From: Fidelibacterota bacterium
GTDB taxonomy: Bacteria > Fidelibacterota > UBA8477 > JABMPR01
NCBI GenBank assembly: GCA_018650795.1
Contig: JABIFG010000174.1
Coordinates: 1 to 40,679, forward strand
Direction of reading: 5' to 3'
Length of the DNA: 40,679 nt
Both the position numbers and the translations under genes were made by a program. The notes beneath the pieces were generated by a model that saw nothing but the letters and a program-made list of their open reading frames with translations, was not told the DNA's origin and did not search any database. Each line of letters opens with the position of its first letter. Position 1 is the stretch's first letter. Of the stretch, positions 1 to 6,822 are shown piece after piece.

Positions 1-8
1 AACAAAAA

Positions 9-29
9 ACGCTTCAGATGAGGAAGCGT
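9..29 (-). terminator. Intrinsic terminator downstream of the propeller lipoprotein gene
   Basis: Read on the minus strand this is a perfect 7-bp stem (ACGCTTC / GAAGCGT) with a 7-nt loop, followed directly by TTTTTTG. It lies about 105 nt after the stop codon of the minus-strand lipoprotein gene and is the only such structure in the gap, so it probably ends that transcript. The gap itself holds no other feature I can support. Confidence 0.7.
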
Positions 30-133
30 ATTAACATGAAATCGCAGCACCATGAGGTGTTTGCTTAATATGTTGGAGGCCCGGAAAGTGTCTCTTATTT
101 TTTAAGCGATCTTGTCCGAATTACTTTGACGAC

Positions 134-922
134 TTACAGCATTTCACCTGAATCATAATCAAAGGTCACTAACCTTGCTGGAGTTCCTGCAACCACAGCC
201 ACATCATCTCCATCAGTCGCAACCCCACGCGCATCTTCAATCGGATAAGAAAATACGACCTCATCATTTTGTAGTCTTATAACTGTCACATGACCACTGT
301 CAGCTCCTGACGTAACAAAAAGATGGTTATCAGCGACTTCAACATCGGTGGCAGCCCAGCTAGGAACATCGAATGTTTCTGTCTCGTCAGTCAATTGGTC
401 TCTTCTGATCCTCACTTTCTCTACTACAGCAGGAGAATCAAATTCATCACGGTTCGTTGCAAGAGCTAGATATAGATAATTATCTTTATATGTTAGACCA
501 TTTACATCCGAATCAGTAAACAGCATGGAAGATTTTAGATCAGGGTCATCTTCGTGTCTTGCATTAAAAATATCAACAGCCCCCAGGTAAGGTTCGCCAA
601 TCATGTTATATGAGACATAAACCTTGTCACCCCGGACATAAATATCAGTTGCCTGGAGAGGCTGGCCATCAATTTCAGGCGGATCAACTTCAGCAATCAA
701 TTCTAAACTCACAGGATGAATTGAAGGCTTTGCCATGCCATCAACCTGCAAAGAGGTATCAATTTCGATAACTTGATTAGTGTAGGTTATGCGTTTGGCT
801 AGTGTGGACAGATTATTCTCCAAAATGATTCGTCTATCTTTTGGTGGTTCAGTACAATAATTTAAAATGCCCACCATAAAAAATAATGTGGTTAGTGATA
901 GTAAATGATTTCTTGTCTTCAT
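134..922 (-). CDS. Secreted LVIVD-like beta-propeller lipoprotein
   Basis: A 262-residue exported protein of unknown function. The start is taken at the ATG at 922; an in-frame TTG 16 codons upstream would place charged residues before the signal peptide. The N-terminus is basic, then hydrophobic, then Cys23 (ILNYC, a poor lipobox), so lipoprotein anchoring is possible but not certain. Residues from about 75 to the end show short repeats of the pattern 'D-V-Y-V-S-Y / V-D-I-F-N / L-Y-L-A-L', as in LVIVD or 6-bladed propeller proteins. It ends abruptly after about five blades (FDYDSGEML), so the propeller may be incomplete or the gene may have lost its 3' end. No catalytic motif is visible. It is probably an extracytoplasmic binding or scaffold protein. 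It is transcribed in the same direction as the YaiO-like gene upstream but 147 nt away, so co-transcription is uncertain. Confidence 0.65.
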   Translation of the reverse strand: MKTRNHLLSLTTLFFMVGILNYCTEPPKDRRIILENNLSTLAKRITYTNQVIEIDTSLQVDGMAKPSIHPVSLELIAEVDPPEIDGQPLQATDIYVRGDKVYVSYNMIGEPYLGAVDIFNARHEDDPDLKSSMLFTDSDVNGLTYKDNYLYLALATNRDEFDSPAVVEKVRIRRDQLTDETETFDVPSWAATDVEVADNHLFVTSGADSGHVTVIRLQNDEVVFSYPIEDARGVATDGDDVAVVAGTPARLVTFDYDSGEML

Positions 923-1069
923 TTTTAATCCCAGTTTAAGTCTTCCATCGCATGAAGTTGGTTCGACCAAGTTCAGAGCCCTATCGAGATATTATACTTC
1001 ACTTATCATAAAATACAGATCATTTATATGTTGGCGTAATAGTGAGGAACCCAACCTCATGAAAAGTTC

Positions 1070-2356
1070 TTAAAAATTTCTTGATAGTGATAGCTGTACT
1101 CCTGTATCTCCTCGAAACGCATTTGATCTGGTCTCAAGATTGGAAAAGTGAACCCCCATATTTACATCATACTGGGGTTTAACCTGTAGTTTAAAGGTAA
1201 ATCCAAAGCTACGGCTACCCAAAAAATCAACTTCTTCCCCACCCAGGTCAGTATCCGGGGACACACCAGATCCGGCGTACCACTCGAGAAAATTAGAAGG
1301 ATTGGATAAATACTTCCTCACAGAGAATATCCACGATTTTGATAGACTTGAATTAGAGGGTGATATATAGGACTTTACACTTATCCAATAAGATTGCCAG
1401 TATTTTCCTATTGAACTCACATAGATGGGAATCTGTTTGTCAGGAACTTCGAGATATCTTAAACCAAGCGACCCCTCGAAGTCTCGAGGTAGAGCCTGAA
1501 AGACTTCTAGACCCAGTCTAAATGAAGGAAACAAATCAGATTTTGACAGCCCAATACCCGTGTATAAATAGGTCCCTTTTCGGAGCACTGGATAGGATTC
1601 CACTTCGATCTGACTCGCCTCATTTTGGAAGCGATTGGCATAATTGAGCTTTAGGATAATTGGTCCAAATGAGAGTGATTCCTTATGCTCAAAAGATACC
1701 CAATACCAGGGATCAAGACTTGGTTCAACGACAATGAATTGCCATTCAGTATTGGTCTCTGCCAGACGATTATATGCAAACCTGACCGTGGTAGAGCGAG
1801 TTAAATCAGAAACTGTCACCCTAGCCTTAAAGTCCTGTGCTGCTTTATTCCCTGGTTCCAGGATCAGAATCACGTCTACAATTTTTAACGCTTCAGGGAT
1901 GTCCCCCAAATTTTCAAGTACCTGAACTTGTTTCAGCTTATACCTGGTATCTTTGGGATACATCTGGACTGAGACTTCTAATAGCGCCAAGGCTTTCTCA
2001 TCTTGCCTGGACCAGATATAGGTATCCAGCAGTGCATTACGTGCATCTTTGTAAGACTTGGCTGCCTCGATGACCTGGATTAACTCCTCTTCGGCTTTGT
2101 CATATCTCCCCTCCCAGCTATAGCACCGACCGAGCAAGATTCTAAAATCATGGTAATCAGGCTTTATCTCAAGTGCGTGTTGACACAATTCAATCGCTAA
2201 GGCTCGATCACCCAATTCAGTCGCTGCATTACGCGCTTCAACAAACAAAGAATCCAGATTTTCCCCGGCAAAAACCGGTGGGACATATAAAAGAGTTAAA
2301 AGCAGGAGTACGAGATGAACAATACAGCGTTGGAACCTAGTAATAGGTTTTCTCAT
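1070..2356 (-). CDS. TPR-repeat YaiO-like outer-membrane beta-barrel protein
   Basis: A 428-residue outer-membrane protein. The ATG at 2356 is chosen because it opens directly into a signal peptide (hydrophobic stretch ending PVFAGEN); an upstream in-frame TTG adds an implausible polar leader. Residues about 30-185 form three to four TPR units (the pattern ALEIKP, LGRCYSWEGRYDKAEEEL, ILEPGNKAA). Residues about 195-428 are alternating amphipathic strands ending in Phe (SLSRNF), the usual C-terminal signature of BAM-assembled barrels. The order TPR followed by barrel is that of the YaiO family of outer-membrane proteins, whose role is poorly defined; in some lineages they sit beside polysaccharide export or glycosyltransferase genes, but there are none here. 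Family assignment is from architecture and the barrel's strand pattern, not from a search. Confidence 0.75.
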   Translation of the reverse strand: MRKPITRFQRCIVHLVLLLLTLLYVPPVFAGENLDSLFVEARNAATELGDRALAIELCQHALEIKPDYHDFRILLGRCYSWEGRYDKAEEELIQVIEAAKSYKDARNALLDTYIWSRQDEKALALLEVSVQMYPKDTRYKLKQVQVLENLGDIPEALKIVDVILILEPGNKAAQDFKARVTVSDLTRSTTVRFAYNRLAETNTEWQFIVVEPSLDPWYWVSFEHKESLSFGPIILKLNYANRFQNEASQIEVESYPVLRKGTYLYTGIGLSKSDLFPSFRLGLEVFQALPRDFEGSLGLRYLEVPDKQIPIYVSSIGKYWQSYWISVKSYISPSNSSLSKSWIFSVRKYLSNPSNFLEWYAGSGVSPDTDLGGEEVDFLGSRSFGFTFKLQVKPQYDVNMGVHFSNLETRSNAFRGDTGVQLSLSRNF

Positions 2357-2578
2357 AGGGTACCCAATGGGATTATTTCTGTCCAGATAATTATCATGAA
2401 ACAATTTATGTTTATATAAGTCAATTTTTCAAGTAAAACAATGTTCCCGCCACCCAGTCAGATTTTTTACTGGTTGTTTCGAAAGAAATAGTCTGGACTG
2501 TAATCCCTAGATCAATCCCCAATAGCAATCGATGAGGGTTATGAAGGAGAATGGATGTTAACGTTACGATGTATTTTA

Positions 2579-2584
2579 TATAAT
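2579..2584 (+). promoter_or_regulatory. Possible -10 element for ssb
   Basis: TATAAT sits in a very AT-rich stretch about 95 nt before the ssb start codon. No convincing -35 hexamer is visible at 16-18 bp upstream (TGTTAA is the nearest), so this is a weak call that rests on the -10 and on position only. Confidence 0.3.
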
Positions 2585-2679
2585 ATTAAATATTTTATCA
2601 AATGTGCCTTCTTTTTCCTTGTTTCTCGCGAGTTTCGACTATAAAATACCATCAATCAAACCAACAAAAGGAGGGTATT

Positions 2680-3081
2680 ATGCAACGCAATAGCGTTAAC
2701 AAAGTGCTATTGGTTGGACGTACAGGCAGCGATGCTGATGTACGCCACACAACAAAGGGATTGGCTATCGCCACCATCAGCATGGCCACAACAGAAACAC
2801 GTAAAGATGGGAAAGGAGAGTTTCAGGATAACACTGAATGGCACCGGGTTGTAGTTTTTGGTAAGATTGCTGAGTTCACTGAAAACTACGTGAAGAAGGG
2901 TGCCTTGATTTATGTAGAAGGTCGACTTCAGACGCGCTCATGGGATGATAAAGAAGAAAAACGTCACTACATGACTGAAGTAGTTGGTGAAAAACTCACC
3001 ATGCTGGGTGGCTGGAAAAAAGGCAACGAAGAGAGTGCCACCGCTGAAGTCGCCGAAGCAGAAGAGGAAGTTCCCTTTTAA
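2680..3081 (+). CDS. ssb: Single-stranded DNA-binding protein
   Basis: A 133-residue SSB that coats single-stranded DNA during replication, repair and recombination. The OB-fold runs from about residue 3 to 108, with the family hallmarks NKVLLVGRTGSDADVR, TEWHRVVVFGKIAE and KKGALIYVEGRLQTRSW. A short acidic linker follows, ending in EEEVPF, a variant of the DDDIPF tip that recruits partner proteins. The start is fixed by a strong ribosome-binding site (AAAGGAGGG, four bases before ATG) and by the fold beginning at residue 4; the in-frame extension to 2602 is not part of the family. The linker is short compared with E. coli SSB (178 residues), as is common in this group. It is monocistronic, not beside rpsF/rpsR as in many bacteria, with a convergent neighbour downstream. 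Confidence 0.97.
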   Translation: MQRNSVNKVLLVGRTGSDADVRHTTKGLAIATISMATTETRKDGKGEFQDNTEWHRVVVFGKIAEFTENYVKKGALIYVEGRLQTRSWDDKEEKRHYMTEVVGEKLTMLGGWKKGNEESATAEVAEAEEEVPF

Positions 3082-3233
3082 CTAACAAGTTTCTCGGGAA
3101 GTAATGCCGGCCGGCACCTCCACCAGTACCTCTACTTACTAATCCAGGGTTTGTTGCCACCCAAAAGGTAACACCAAAAAGCAAATCAACCGAAGCTTAC
3201 AATTAATTAGCATAATCCAATATCTGGATTGTA

Positions 3234-3251
3234 CACGGAGACAAATCCGTG
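3234..3251 (+). terminator. Likely intrinsic terminator after ssb
   Basis: CACGGA / TCCGTG form a 6-bp stem with a 6-nt loop, followed after four bases by ATTTATTTA. A second small inverted repeat (AATCCA...TGGATT) lies just before it at 3214-3230. It sits between convergent genes, so it could also stop minus-strand transcription. The T-run is imperfect. Confidence 0.45.
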
Positions 3252-3277
3252 GTGTATTTATTTAATGGAAGTGACTA

Positions 3278-4039
3278 CTACTCGTACAGGTCGTTGAGAT
3301 CCGCATTGGCAATTTCAACAAATAAATCCGCCATCTTACGAGTAACATCCTTGAAATAGGCAGCACCTTTTTCAACTGTAGCCTGTCGAGGATCTCCTAT
3401 GCCAGTATCTTCAGTGACCTCAGACCATTTTCGCTCAGTCCAGGCCGTGCCCTGCCTGATACTTTTAATTTTAATTTTGTGCTCAAGTCCAGGCCCGGCT
3501 TCACTTAGCGGACGAACAAGATCTGGTCTGATATGCAGCATGAGGGATGTCTCCATTTCATCAGCATGATCACCATCGTTCTCAAAATACTTGGACTTGT
3601 CCAGACTTGAAAACCAATTGGTGAAAGCCAAAAACATATCTGGATACTGAAGACCCAGTTCTCTTAGGACAGGCTTGAAATCATTTCCACCATGAGAGTT
3701 GAAAATCAAGAACTTGCGAACACCTTGACGATCGAGGGTGTCCAGTACATCCCCTACTATGGCGGTTATGGTGCTGGGATTCAGATTAATATCCAGATAA
3801 ATATCGGTTTGGCCCGTGTTCACACCGAAAGGTATGGTGGGCAATACCATCACTCGAGCACCTTCCTCATACGCCAGGCGGGCAGCTTCGGCTGCAAGAT
3901 GATCCGATTGCATAACATCCGTGGCATAAGGGAGATGAAGATTATGTGCCTCTGTTGCACCCCAGGGTAAGACTACCAAGTCCACCTCTTGTTCACGGAC
4001 CTGTTTCCAGGTGCTTTCTGCTAATAAATACGGTCGCAT
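3278..4039 (-). CDS. Creatininase-family metal-dependent amidohydrolase
   Basis: A 253-residue cytoplasmic enzyme of the creatininase superfamily, which opens or cleaves cyclic or linear amides (creatinine, formamidopyrimidines, mycofactocin precursors). Metal ligands of the family are recognisable: Glu30, His32 and Asp41 in PWGATEAHNLHLPYATD, the NSHGGN loop at 114-119, and His158/Glu161/Glu163 in GDHADEMETS. Length matches the family. The start has a clean ribosome-binding site (GAGGAAA, five bases before ATG). It follows the small membrane protein gene by 9 nt and is probably co-transcribed with it and the C45-like hydrolase. The real substrate cannot be told from sequence; nothing nearby suggests creatinine or mycofactocin metabolism. 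Confidence 0.9.
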   Translation of the reverse strand: MRPYLLAESTWKQVREQEVDLVVLPWGATEAHNLHLPYATDVMQSDHLAAEAARLAYEEGARVMVLPTIPFGVNTGQTDIYLDINLNPSTITAIVGDVLDTLDRQGVRKFLIFNSHGGNDFKPVLRELGLQYPDMFLAFTNWFSSLDKSKYFENDGDHADEMETSLMLHIRPDLVRPLSEAGPGLEHKIKIKSIRQGTAWTERKWSEVTEDTGIGDPRQATVEKGAAYFKDVTRKMADLFVEIANADLNDLYE

Positions 4040-4048
4040 AAATTTTCC

Positions 4049-4483
4049 TCAATTGTGAGTGTTTGAACTTACCTGCAGGTTGGTATAATATCCCACCAAG
4101 TATACCACCAGCCCTCCGGCGAAATAGGCCAGGATATCAACTGGATCCCTGGTTGATGTAGAGTCGATTATCGGGATAATACCTTCAAATAAAATGCTAA
4201 AAATGATTCCTGCACCTATAATATGTGTGAGCTGTAGTTGAAAGTCCTCAGGAATGAGATGCAGCCGCCAGGCCAGATAAAATGAGAGCGGTAGATACAC
4301 CGGCAGGGCTAACATATCTCCTAAATATTTATTGAAAAAACCAATCTCAGGCAACATGGGGATAATGAGGAGTCTATTCAAAGCATAAATAAAAGCTGAA
4401 ACTCCAGCCAGAATCATCAAACGCCTGAGAAGCGAGCTCAGCTGCCGATTATTCGCCAATCCCCTGCCCCAAATCTTTCTCAT
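4049..4483 (-). CDS. Small polytopic inner-membrane protein of unknown function
   Basis: A 144-residue protein with about four hydrophobic segments (roughly residues 20-45, 52-72, 85-105 and 118-135). The pattern FFNKYLGDMLALPVYLP followed later by RDPVDILAYFAGGLVVYL resembles short VanZ-like or 'magnesium-citrate transporter-like' membrane proteins of Bacteroidetes-type genomes, but I cannot assign a family with confidence. Its start codon lies 35 bases inside the 3' end of the upstream hydrolase gene and no Shine-Dalgarno is visible, so translation may depend on coupling to the upstream gene. The creatininase-family gene follows 9 nt downstream. The aspartates and arginines in the loops are the only candidates for a functional site. 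Confidence 0.6.
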   Translation of the reverse strand: MRKIWGRGLANNRQLSSLLRRLMILAGVSAFIYALNRLLIIPMLPEIGFFNKYLGDMLALPVYLPLSFYLAWRLHLIPEDFQLQLTHIIGAGIIFSILFEGIIPIIDSTSTRDPVDILAYFAGGLVVYLVGYYTNLQVSSNTHN

Positions 4484-5651
4484 AAGTTTTACGAATATAG
4501 GACTCTAACCATTTATTGTATTTCTTCAATTCACGGTCTCGCAAGCCCTTCTTGCGCCACTTCGTCTGCATCGCTTTGGTTTTTTGAACAATTTTTTGCT
4601 CCGCTGGAAGAATGATATCAAGCAAACCCGTTCCAGCTTGATTTGTTAATTGTGAATGCAGCAAATAGTCCTGACCATTGCCACGCTTTACAGGAAAACA
4701 ACTGGCCTTCAATTCCATAGCGGCTGCATTTATGGATAGGACCAAATCTGGGAGTAATGCAGCAGATTTTACCCAAACCGGAGTTACCAGAGTCACAGGT
4801 TGCCAGCCAAGCACAGTCCACAAGGTTGTGAGTTGAGGATCTTCATCAGGCAGAACACCCTGGATTAAAAGGGTTGAGGCACTGGCAGTACGAACCACAT
4901 AATCCTGAAAAAGAACATATTTCTCATCACTTCTATCAAGGGGCAACGGATCAGAGCGCAGATCTTTATCCAGCAAACCATGCTTTAAGTTCCGGGTTGC
5001 AGCTTCGAGGATGAAATCTACTGAAATAGCATTCTGTTCATTGAATAGTTCGCTGGTTACTCCGTGCCTTATAAACCCGTAACCCTTATCCTCAGTACCT
5101 GATACGGAAAAGTTTGTGCGTATGAGATATCCCCTTGGAGCAATTTCTGAATCGCTTACATCGTATTTGGTATAATCATAATACCCTTTTTCATAATAGG
5201 CAGCACCTCCTCTGGCATCGATGACCCCAAAATTGGCGGCCAGCCCCCAGGTTCCAACCGAGCTATCCATAAATGCCTCGAAATCATCCAGGTCAGAACA
5301 GACCTCTAATACAGCCCGCATAAACAAACCTTCCTGATCATCAGGCACATCACACACCTGGCCTTGATTCAGGTTGTAGGAGGCAGTATTCATAATGGCA
5401 AAACCAACTTCGTTCGAACCCATCCAGATTTGACGGGAAAGCGAGTCTACCCTGTTTGCTACGCCCACAAAATCATATTTACTACCTTCAACATAGACCA
5501 GCTTATTTTCTACGTCACCCGTATCCCGATGTTTCCAGAGTAGTGGTCTTCCATCATCAGTTGCTTCGCCACTTACCACAGCAGATGTACATGACATGCC
5601 TGGTGCAACAAAACTCAGTAGAAGCAGAGCTATTGTAAAATGATGATGCAT
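4449..5651 (-). CDS. Secreted Ntn-hydrolase of the C45 / acyltransferase type
   Basis: A 400-residue exported protein. The hydrophobic signal peptide ends at about residue 20 (APGMS) and is followed by CTSAVVSG. In C45 / isopenicillin-N acyltransferase / penicillin-V-acylase-like enzymes the nucleophile is an N-terminal Cys exposed by processing, and Cys21 is exactly placed for this after signal cleavage. Supporting features are the RPLLWKHRD segment, NEVGFAIMNTA, and WGLAANFGVIDARGGAAYYE, in the order seen in those families. The residues before the Cys (GMS) are a poor lipobox, so I prefer a catalytic Cys to a lipidated one. Likely activity is amide-bond hydrolysis of small acylated compounds in the periplasm; the substrate is unknown. 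The start has GGATT seven bases upstream. It overlaps the next gene by 35 nt, and the downstream amidohydrolase suggests a shared degradative role (inference). Confidence 0.8.
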   Translation of the reverse strand: MHHHFTIALLLLSFVAPGMSCTSAVVSGEATDDGRPLLWKHRDTGDVENKLVYVEGSKYDFVGVANRVDSLSRQIWMGSNEVGFAIMNTASYNLNQGQVCDVPDDQEGLFMRAVLEVCSDLDDFEAFMDSSVGTWGLAANFGVIDARGGAAYYEKGYYDYTKYDVSDSEIAPRGYLIRTNFSVSGTEDKGYGFIRHGVTSELFNEQNAISVDFILEAATRNLKHGLLDKDLRSDPLPLDRSDEKYVLFQDYVVRTASASTLLIQGVLPDEDPQLTTLWTVLGWQPVTLVTPVWVKSAALLPDLVLSINAAAMELKASCFPVKRGNGQDYLLHSQLTNQAGTGLLDIILPAEQKIVQKTKAMQTKWRKKGLRDRELKKYNKWLESYIRKTYEKDLGQGIGE

Positions 5652-5744
5652 GATTAATCCTTTCTAGAACCCCTGGCTATTGCGCATATTCGCTTAACTG
5701 ATTGAAAATTTCTAAGTATGTATTTTCTGTATTGGGAAACTAGC

Positions 5745-5828
5745 TTAAATATTTAAAAGTGTAATTAAACCCAAGGCGATAACATTCAGACCTAACCATA
5801 AAACAATATTCCTGTTTTTCTTAGACAT
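5745..5828 (-). CDS. Small single-pass membrane peptide, 27 residues
   Basis: Too short for ordinary gene calling. The product has a basic head (MSKKNRN) and one hydrophobic segment (residues 8-26), the layout of small bacterial membrane proteins with a cytoplasmic N-terminus. The start codon has a strong ribosome-binding site (AGGAAAAGG, six bases upstream), which is the main reason to believe it. It lies in the gap between the minus-strand hydrolase gene and the plus-strand esterase, 93 nt upstream of and in the same direction as the hydrolase, so it may share that transcript. Function is unknown. Chance is possible at this length. Confidence 0.5.
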   Translation of the reverse strand: MSKKNRNIVLWLGLNVIALGLITLLNI

Positions 5829-5976
5829 AGCAAACCTTTTCCTGCCTCAAATTCGTAAGACTTCAGTTTAAGCATTCCAGATCGTGATGAAACTGCTTTT
5901 CATTTATCCTTGGGCAACTGACAATACTCGGAGTATGTGCTTTGACCTGGGGATCATATCAAGCATATTTGACCTT

Positions 5977-6810
5977 ATGAAATCATATAAAAATATTTTC
6001 GCAACCCTGATCATGCCCGTGCTCGTCCTGACATCATTCTCTCCCGCTTTAGGAGATATTCTCCATTTGAAGGCACCCTCGGTAGCCTTGTCCGACAGCA
6101 ACCGGGTGATTGTGGCTACACCTTCCCAGTTTGATCCCCATTTAAAAGGCGGCTACCCCTTTATTGTAATGCTCCATGGTTGGAGCGGGGACGAAACCCA
6201 ATGGGAGGATGATTCAGATTTACAGAATTTGTGTGATACCTACAATCTTCTCCTGATCCTGCCTGATGGTGGTTACGATGGGTGGTGGGTAGACTCTGAG
6301 GTCAGTCCAGGTCGAAACTATGCCACGCACATCCATCAAGAAATTAAAATCTGGGTCGTGGAGAATTTTAACGGCTCAATGAATCCTGCGAGTCACGGTG
6401 TCATGGGTTTGAGCATGGGTGGTTTTGGGGCTATAACTCAGGTATTGAAGTATCCCGACAGTTACGCTGCCGCTGCCAGCTTAAGCGGCGTCATGGATAT
6501 CACGCGCCATACTGAGAACTGGCATCTGACAAATGCCCTGGGTTTATATGCTGAAGATCCAGATCGCTGGGAAAGCAACAACCCCCTTCATCTCGCAGAG
6601 AAAAAAGCACCCAGAAACAGCCCTGATATGCTGCTGGTTTGTGGACGTGATGATTTCACCTTCAAAGAGAATCAAGAGATGGCCAAACAATTAGAAGATA
6701 AGGGCTACAAAATTGTTTTCAGGGAAGAATCCGGGACACATTCTCATGCTTTCTGGAAAACCCATGTTGAGTCAGCCATCAAGTTTATTGTTTCACACTT
6801 CAATATGTAA
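5977..6810 (+). CDS. Secreted alpha/beta-hydrolase esterase (esterase D / feruloyl-esterase type)
   Basis: A 277-residue exported serine esterase of the esterase D family, which includes S-formylglutathione hydrolases, feruloyl esterases and mycolyltransferase-like proteins. The ATG at 5977 is chosen because it begins a normal signal peptide (MKSYKN, hydrophobic core, FSPALGD); an upstream reading from 5884/5887 only adds unrelated residues, and neither start has a clear ribosome-binding site. Catalytic elements (numbered from this start): HGWSGDETQW oxyanion-type segment at about 68, nucleophile Ser146 in GLSMGG, acid Asp225 or Asp226 in CGRDD, and His257 in THSHAFW. Length and order match the family. 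It is monocistronic and convergent with the next gene. The substrate is an ester, probably of carbohydrate or aromatic origin, but not determinable. Confidence 0.88.
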   Translation: MKSYKNIFATLIMPVLVLTSFSPALGDILHLKAPSVALSDSNRVIVATPSQFDPHLKGGYPFIVMLHGWSGDETQWEDDSDLQNLCDTYNLLLILPDGGYDGWWVDSEVSPGRNYATHIHQEIKIWVVENFNGSMNPASHGVMGLSMGGFGAITQVLKYPDSYAAAASLSGVMDITRHTENWHLTNALGLYAEDPDRWESNNPLHLAEKKAPRNSPDMLLVCGRDDFTFKENQEMAKQLEDKGYKIVFREESGTHSHAFWKTHVESAIKFIVSHFNM

Positions 6811-6822
6811 ATAGTGCTATTC

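Noticed and set aside
2555..2644. 29-codon plus-strand frame with a GGAGA upstream, before ssb
   Set aside because: The frame crosses the likely ssb promoter, has a composition dictated by AT-richness, and shows no recognisable pattern. Chance is more likely.
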